Assembly (NCBI GenBank): GCA_036563895.1
Contig: DATCLN010000057.1
Coordinates: 1 to 32,459 of the forward strand
Reading direction: 5' to 3'
Length of the DNA stretch: 32,459 bases
DNA from: ZCTH02-B3 sp036563895
GTDB taxonomy: Bacteria > Bacillota > Bacilli > Paenibacillales > Paenibacillaceae
Shown here: one piece after another, positions 29,397 to 32,459 of the stretch
Position numbering within the stretch: position 1 is the stretch's first letter
Layout: every line of letters begins with the position of its first letter
Notes under the pieces: generated by a model
Told to the model about the DNA's origin: nothing
The model's database searches: none
What the model saw: the letters and a program-made list of their open reading frames with translations, nothing else
Translations under genes and position numbers: made by a program

Positions 29397-30551
29397 TTGG
29401 AAGAAAGCGGTCGGGAGAAGGCGGTGCCGGGGGCGGACGGGCGCGGACTGGAGAACGCGGTACAGGGGACTGAAGAGCGAGCCCAGGGGAACGTCGTGCC
29501 GGAGAGGAAGGAAAGCGGACAAGGCAACGTGGCGCCGGCGGCGAAGGAACATGGCCGGGGCGGCGTGGCGCTGGTGACCGGCACGTCGAGCGGATTCGGC
29601 ATGCTGACGGCCGTCCGGCTGGCCCGGCTGGGCTGGACGGTGTACGCCGGGATGCGGAATCCGGAGCGGGGCGGCGAGCTGATGGCCCGGGCGAGGGCGG
29701 CCGGAGCGGCGGAGCGGATCCGTCCCGTGCGCCTGGACGTCACCCGGGAGGACGAGATCCGCGCGGCCGTGGAAACGATTCTTGCGGAATCCGGCCGCAT
29801 CGACGCGCTGGTCAACAACGCGGGCTTCGCGGCGGGCGGATTTTTCGAGTTTGTGCCGCTTGCCCGGTGGAGGGAACAGTTCGAGACCAACGTGTTCGGC
29901 TTGGTGGCCGTCACGCAGGCGGTGCTGCCCGCCATGCGGAAGCAGGGCGGGGGCAGGATCGTGCTGGTGGGCAGCGTCAGCGGCCGCATCGGCTTCCCCG
30001 GGCTGTCGCCCTACGCGGCGTCGAAGCACGCCGTCGAGGGGCTGGCCGAGTCGCTGCGGCTGGAGCTTAAGCCTTTCGGCATTTTCGTCAGCATCGTCGA
30101 GCCCGCTTCCTATCGGACGCCCATCTGGGAGAAAGGCCTGCGGGACGCGATGCTTCCTCCGGCCGATTCGCCGTACGCGCCGATGTACCGGAAGCTGCAG
30201 CCGCTGTTCAGGCGGTCCGCAGAGGGCGGCGGCGATCCGGAACGGGTGGCCGCCGCCATCGTGCGCGCGCTGACGGACCGCCGGCCGAAACTGCGGTACG
30301 CGCCAGGCGTCCGGGAGCGGGCGGCGCTCGCGATGAAGAACCTTGCGCCCTGGAGCTGGATCGAATGGTCTATTCTCCGCGTGCTGGCCGGCGCGGGGAA
30401 AGCGGACGGGAAGCAGCGGCCGGCGTCAGGCGAAGGACAGCATCCGGCGGCGACCGGTGAAGGAAACCATTTGTCGGCGTCAGGCGGAGAGAGCCGTCCG
30501 CCGGCGGCCGGCGAAGAAAAGCATCCGCCTTCGCCCGGCGGCCTGCCCTGA
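29397..30551 (+). CDS. Short-chain dehydrogenase/reductase with low-complexity ends
   Basis: A 384-residue protein whose residues ~56-320 form a classical SDR: nucleotide motif T-G-T-S-S-G-F-G, D-V near 120 (L-D-V-T), N-N-A-G, the catalytic Ser in V-G-S-V-S-G and Y-A-A-S-K. The substrate is unknown. The first ~55 residues are a charged Gly/Glu-rich low-complexity extension and the last 45 are five degenerate 9-residue repeats; neither belongs to the SDR fold. The start is TTG 29397 with AGGAGG 8 bp upstream; no later start has comparable support. The gene lies between two EamA-type transporters in the same direction. Confidence 0.82.
   Translation: MEESGREKAVPGADGRGLENAVQGTEERAQGNVVPERKESGQGNVAPAAKEHGRGGVALVTGTSSGFGMLTAVRLARLGWTVYAGMRNPERGGELMARARAAGAAERIRPVRLDVTREDEIRAAVETILAESGRIDALVNNAGFAAGGFFEFVPLARWREQFETNVFGLVAVTQAVLPAMRKQGGGRIVLVGSVSGRIGFPGLSPYAASKHAVEGLAESLRLELKPFGIFVSIVEPASYRTPIWEKGLRDAMLPPADSPYAPMYRKLQPLFRRSAEGGGDPERVAAAIVRALTDRRPKLRYAPGVRERAALAMKNLAPWSWIEWSILRVLAGAGKADGKQRPASGEGQHPAATGEGNHLSASGGESRPPAAGEEKHPPSPGGLP
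30417..30548 (+). repeat. Degenerate 27-bp tandem repeats encoding the SDR C-terminal tail
   Basis: Five units of 9 codons follow each other in frame (for example P-A-A-T-G-E-G-N-H and P-P-A-A-G-E-E-K-H); the last is shorter. The unit boundaries are at 30417, 30444, 30471, 30498 and 30525. Divergence between the units suggests an old expansion. Confidence 0.7.
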
Positions 30552-30616
30552 CCCGCGTCTGAAGGGGCGAAGTTCGGCATCAAGATTTTCGGAAGCACAG
30601 CAAGGGGACGTTGCTC

Positions 30617-31610
30617 ATGTGGCTTTGGTTTGCGCTGGCTGCCGCCGTCGTTTTCGGGATCCGGGGGATCCTGTACCACTGGTCGGCGCACCAGCCGATC
30701 GACCGCAATTTGGTGCTGCTCGGAACGTTCACCTTCGGGACGCTTGTGTGCCTGATCCTTGGTCTTGCGTTTCACCAGTCCTGGACGGGCGGGTCGTTGT
30801 ACGGCCTGCTCATGGGACTGTTTACGTTTGGGGCCAATCTGTCCATGTACAAGGCGTTCGCCGACGGCAAGTCGTCCCTGCCCGCGCTGTTTACGTCCCT
30901 CGCTCCCGTGCCGGTGCTGCGGACGACTGCAACATCTTCGTGGCCAGCAAACGGGCGGGAGAACGCGTGATGGAATCGGTGACGCGCTTTGTGGAAGGCA
31001 AGCTGAAGCTGAAGGTGAACCGGGGGAGACCCTGAACATCCGGCAATGGATCGCGTTTGTCATCATTGTCATCGGCGTGGTGCTCCTTCGCTATTCCGGC
31101 AGGCAATCCTTGCAAAGGTTGCAGGGGATCAAATGGGGATTGTCCGCAATGCTTTTTTACGCCGCCTGCGACCTGGCCAACAAGCAGGCTTCCCTCGCGG
31201 GAGGGGAGCCTTTCACGACGCTGACGTACATGTTTTTGGTCGCCTCGATGATGTTCGGCTCCTGGTGGTGGATCGAACGAAACCGCCGTCGGCGGCGTCC
31301 GGATTCCGAGGCGGACAGGGGCGCTTATTCCGAAGCCGCCGCGGCGGCCGAGCCGGTCCGGAAGTGGAGCGAAACGAAAACGTTCCTGTGGGGCACGGTG
31401 ATCGGCTTCGTCAACACCATAAGCATGCTGCTGCTGTTTCAGGCGTTCAAGCAGGGCGTGACCGGGCTGGTGACGGCCGTCATTTCCACGCAGGTGATCT
31501 TCATTCTGCTCTACGCGAGATTCGTGGTGAGGGAAACGTTCCGGCGGACGGAAATGGGAGGAGTCGCCCTGGCTCTGTGCGGCGTGGCGGTGCTGTATCT
31601 GTTCGGATGA
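30617..31610 (+). pseudogene. EamA-type transporter, disrupted by an RT gene fragment
   Basis: Paralogue of the transporter at 28446-29354. The first 100 residues (30617-30916) are intact to P-V-P-V. The frame then enters foreign sequence and stops at 30968-30970. Homology resumes at 31023 in another frame with G-E-T-L-N-I-R-Q-W-I-A-F and continues undamaged to L-F-G and the stop at 31608-31610. Compared with the intact paralogue, about eight codons (V-F-L-A-W-L-F-W) are missing and ~106 bp of unrelated sequence stands in their place, shifting the frame. ATG 30617 has AAGGGGAC 9 bp upstream. As it stands no full-length transporter can be made. Confidence 0.88.
30919..31023 (+). mobile_element. 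Fragment of a group II intron reverse transcriptase/maturase gene
   Basis: The frame starting at 30919 reads A-D-D-C-N-I-F-V followed by S-K-R-A-G-E-R-V-M-E-S-V and K-L-K-L-K-V-N-R. This is the region of the (Y/F)ADD catalytic motif of LtrA-type group II intron reverse transcriptases. Only about 35 codons are present; there are no intron ends, other RT domains or flanking direct repeats. It sits exactly in the gap of the transporter gene above. Confidence 0.8.
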
Positions 31611-31618
31611 GGGGCCGG

Positions 31619-31633
31619 GCCGGATCATCCGGC
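31619..31633. promoter_or_regulatory. 15-bp palindrome before the ecsA-like gene
   Basis: GCCGGAT and ATCCGGC flank one central C, 28 bp ahead of the ecsA-like start. No T tract follows, so it is not a terminator by itself; it may be an operator or a chance palindrome. Confidence 0.25.
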
Positions 31634-31661
31634 GGACGGGTGCCTTGAAGGAGGAAGGAAA

Positions 31662-32423
31662 ATGTCAACCGCGGAATGGACAGGCGTCGAAGCCATTGTG
31701 GAAGAAGCGGGATACGAGCCGGGCAGGCCGGTGGTGCGCGGCATCCGCTTCGGCATCCGGCCGGGCGAGCGGGTCGGGCTGCTCGGGCCGAACGGAGCCG
31801 GCAAAAGCACCGTCATGAAAGGGCTGCTGGGACAGCTGCCGCACTGGAAAGGAAACCTGCTCCTGGACGGCCGTCCCGTCGCGGACGCGGGGCCCGGCGC
31901 GCTGGCGTACATTCCGGAGCAACCGGTGCTTTACGAGCGGCTTACGCTGTGGGAGCATCTCGCCCTGGCGGCGGCTTCCCTCGGAATGCCGGATGAAGAA
32001 TTCACGGAGAAGGCCGAGCGGTTGCTCAAGCGCTTCAGGCTGTACGGCGTGCGGCACCACTATCCGGTCCGGTTTTCCAAGGGCATGCAGCAAAAAACGA
32101 TGCTGGTCATCGGATTTTTGCTGTCGCCCCGGCTGTATCTGGTGGACGAACCGTTTGTCGGGCTGGACCCGTCCGCGACGATGGAACTGCTGGAGGTGCT
32201 GGACGAGGAGCGGGCGCGCGGCGCCGCGGTGCTGCTCACCACGCATGTGCTGGACGCGGCGGAACGGATGTGCGACCGGTTCGTGCTGCTGCTGGACGGG
32301 CGGGTGACCGCGTCCGGCACGCTGGCGGACATCCGCGGACAGGCCGGCTGCGGCCCTGACGCCCGGCTGTTCGACTGTTTCCTGAAGCTGACGGAAAGGG
32401 CCGAAGCGGAGGGAGACGGATGA
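31662..32423 (+). CDS. ecsA: ABC transporter ATP-binding protein, EcsA-like
   Basis: A 253-residue ABC ATPase. The Walker A is G-P-N-G-A-G-K-S near residue 47, then I-P-E-Q-P-V-L-Y-E-R-L-T-L-W-E-H (Q-loop region), signature F-S-K-G-M-Q-Q-K, Walker B L-Y-L-V-D-E-P-F-V-G-L-D-P and switch His in T-T-H-V-L. The Y-I-P-E-x-P-V-L-Y-E block and overall length match EcsA of B. subtilis, which with EcsB affects secretion, competence and intramembrane proteolysis. GAAGGAGGAAGG lies 6 bp before the ATG. The next gene begins in a 4-bp overlap, consistent with ecsB. Confidence 0.87.
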   Translation: MSTAEWTGVEAIVEEAGYEPGRPVVRGIRFGIRPGERVGLLGPNGAGKSTVMKGLLGQLPHWKGNLLLDGRPVADAGPGALAYIPEQPVLYERLTLWEHLALAAASLGMPDEEFTEKAERLLKRFRLYGVRHHYPVRFSKGMQQKTMLVIGFLLSPRLYLVDEPFVGLDPSATMELLEVLDEERARGAAVLLTTHVLDAAERMCDRFVLLLDGRVTASGTLADIRGQAGCGPDARLFDCFLKLTERAEAEGDG

Positions 32424-32459
32424 GCGAAGAAAGCCGGCCGGCAAAGCGGGACGCCCGAA
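32420..32459 (+). CDS. Start of next gene, probably EcsB-like permease (partial)
   Basis: An ATG overlaps the ecsA stop (ATGA) and GGGAGA lies 5-6 bp upstream. Only 13 codons (M-S-E-E-S-R-P-A-K-R-D-A-R) are in the window, a hydrophilic start. EcsB is inferred only from its position after an EcsA-like gene. Confidence 0.5.
   Translation, partial: MSEESRPAKRDAR

Noticed and set aside
30919..31023. Complete group II intron or insertion sequence in the transporter gene
   Set aside because: Only about 105 bp of RT-like sequence is found, without intron boundary sequences, domain V, inverted repeats or target duplication.
30343..31035. 230-codon frame that includes the RT fragment as a possible fusion protein
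   Set aside because: Only the last ~35 codons resemble RT; the rest is out-of-frame SDR and transporter sequence, and no start with a ribosome binding site is seen.

Overview
The window looks like a chromosomal segment of an aerobic, endospore-forming, GC-rich member of the Bacillales. A relative of the Paenibacillaceae is my inference, because no rRNA or other phylogenetic marker is present. The evidence is a caa3-type oxidase operon (ctaDEFG), a tricistronic gerA-type spore germination operon, CcpN, an SR1P-like peptide, an EcsA-type ABC ATPase and a xylR/xylAB locus, with strong Bacillus-type Shine-Dalgarno sequences throughout. Because the DNA is GC-rich, very long open frames on the opposite strands are shadows and were left out. 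No tRNA, rRNA, CRISPR array or complete insertion sequence was seen.

Layout. 1-3445: end of the caa3 cytochrome oxidase operon (ctaD partial, ctaE, ctaF, terminator, ctaG, DUF420 protein). 3477-4364 (minus): membrane-anchored M23-like protein. 4503-9286: gluconeogenic operon with a GapB-like dehydrogenase, an SR1P-like Cys-rich small protein, pyruvate phosphate dikinase and the repressor CcpN, ending at a terminator. Its promoter has a CcpN-like site in the spacer. 9385-13101: gerAA/AB/AC germinant receptor. 13233-15478: NatAB/YhaQP-like ABC exporter. 15607-16833: glucarate-dehydratase-like enolase superfamily enzyme. 16838-19365 (minus): two half-size chromate transporters followed by a radical SAM/SPASM sulfatase-maturase-like protein. 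19607-20818: degenerate ROK regulator. 20936-22167: QueF and a VUT-family (queuosine precursor) transporter. 22266-23510: Fsr-type MFS transporter behind a leader that could fold over its ribosome binding site. 23575-28269: divergent xylR and xylAB separated by a 605-bp repeat-rich spacer. 28446-31610: EamA-type transporter, an SDR with low-complexity ends, and a second EamA-type transporter that is broken. 31662-end: ecsA-like ATPase and the first codons of its partner.

The most interesting points are these. (1) One compact operon carries a gluconeogenic GAPDH, an SR1P-family peptide, PPDK and CcpN, the regulator which in Bacillus subtilis controls gapB and the SR1 RNA. (2) The second EamA transporter is interrupted where a ~105-bp piece of a group II intron reverse transcriptase (around its A-D-D-C active-site motif) replaces about eight codons. 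(3) Two 5' leaders (22191-22266 and 28324-28445) look like cis-acting RNA regulators that I cannot assign to a known class. (4) The xylR-xylA spacer holds several families of short tandem and palindromic repeats next to a well-formed promoter, operator and cre-like site.
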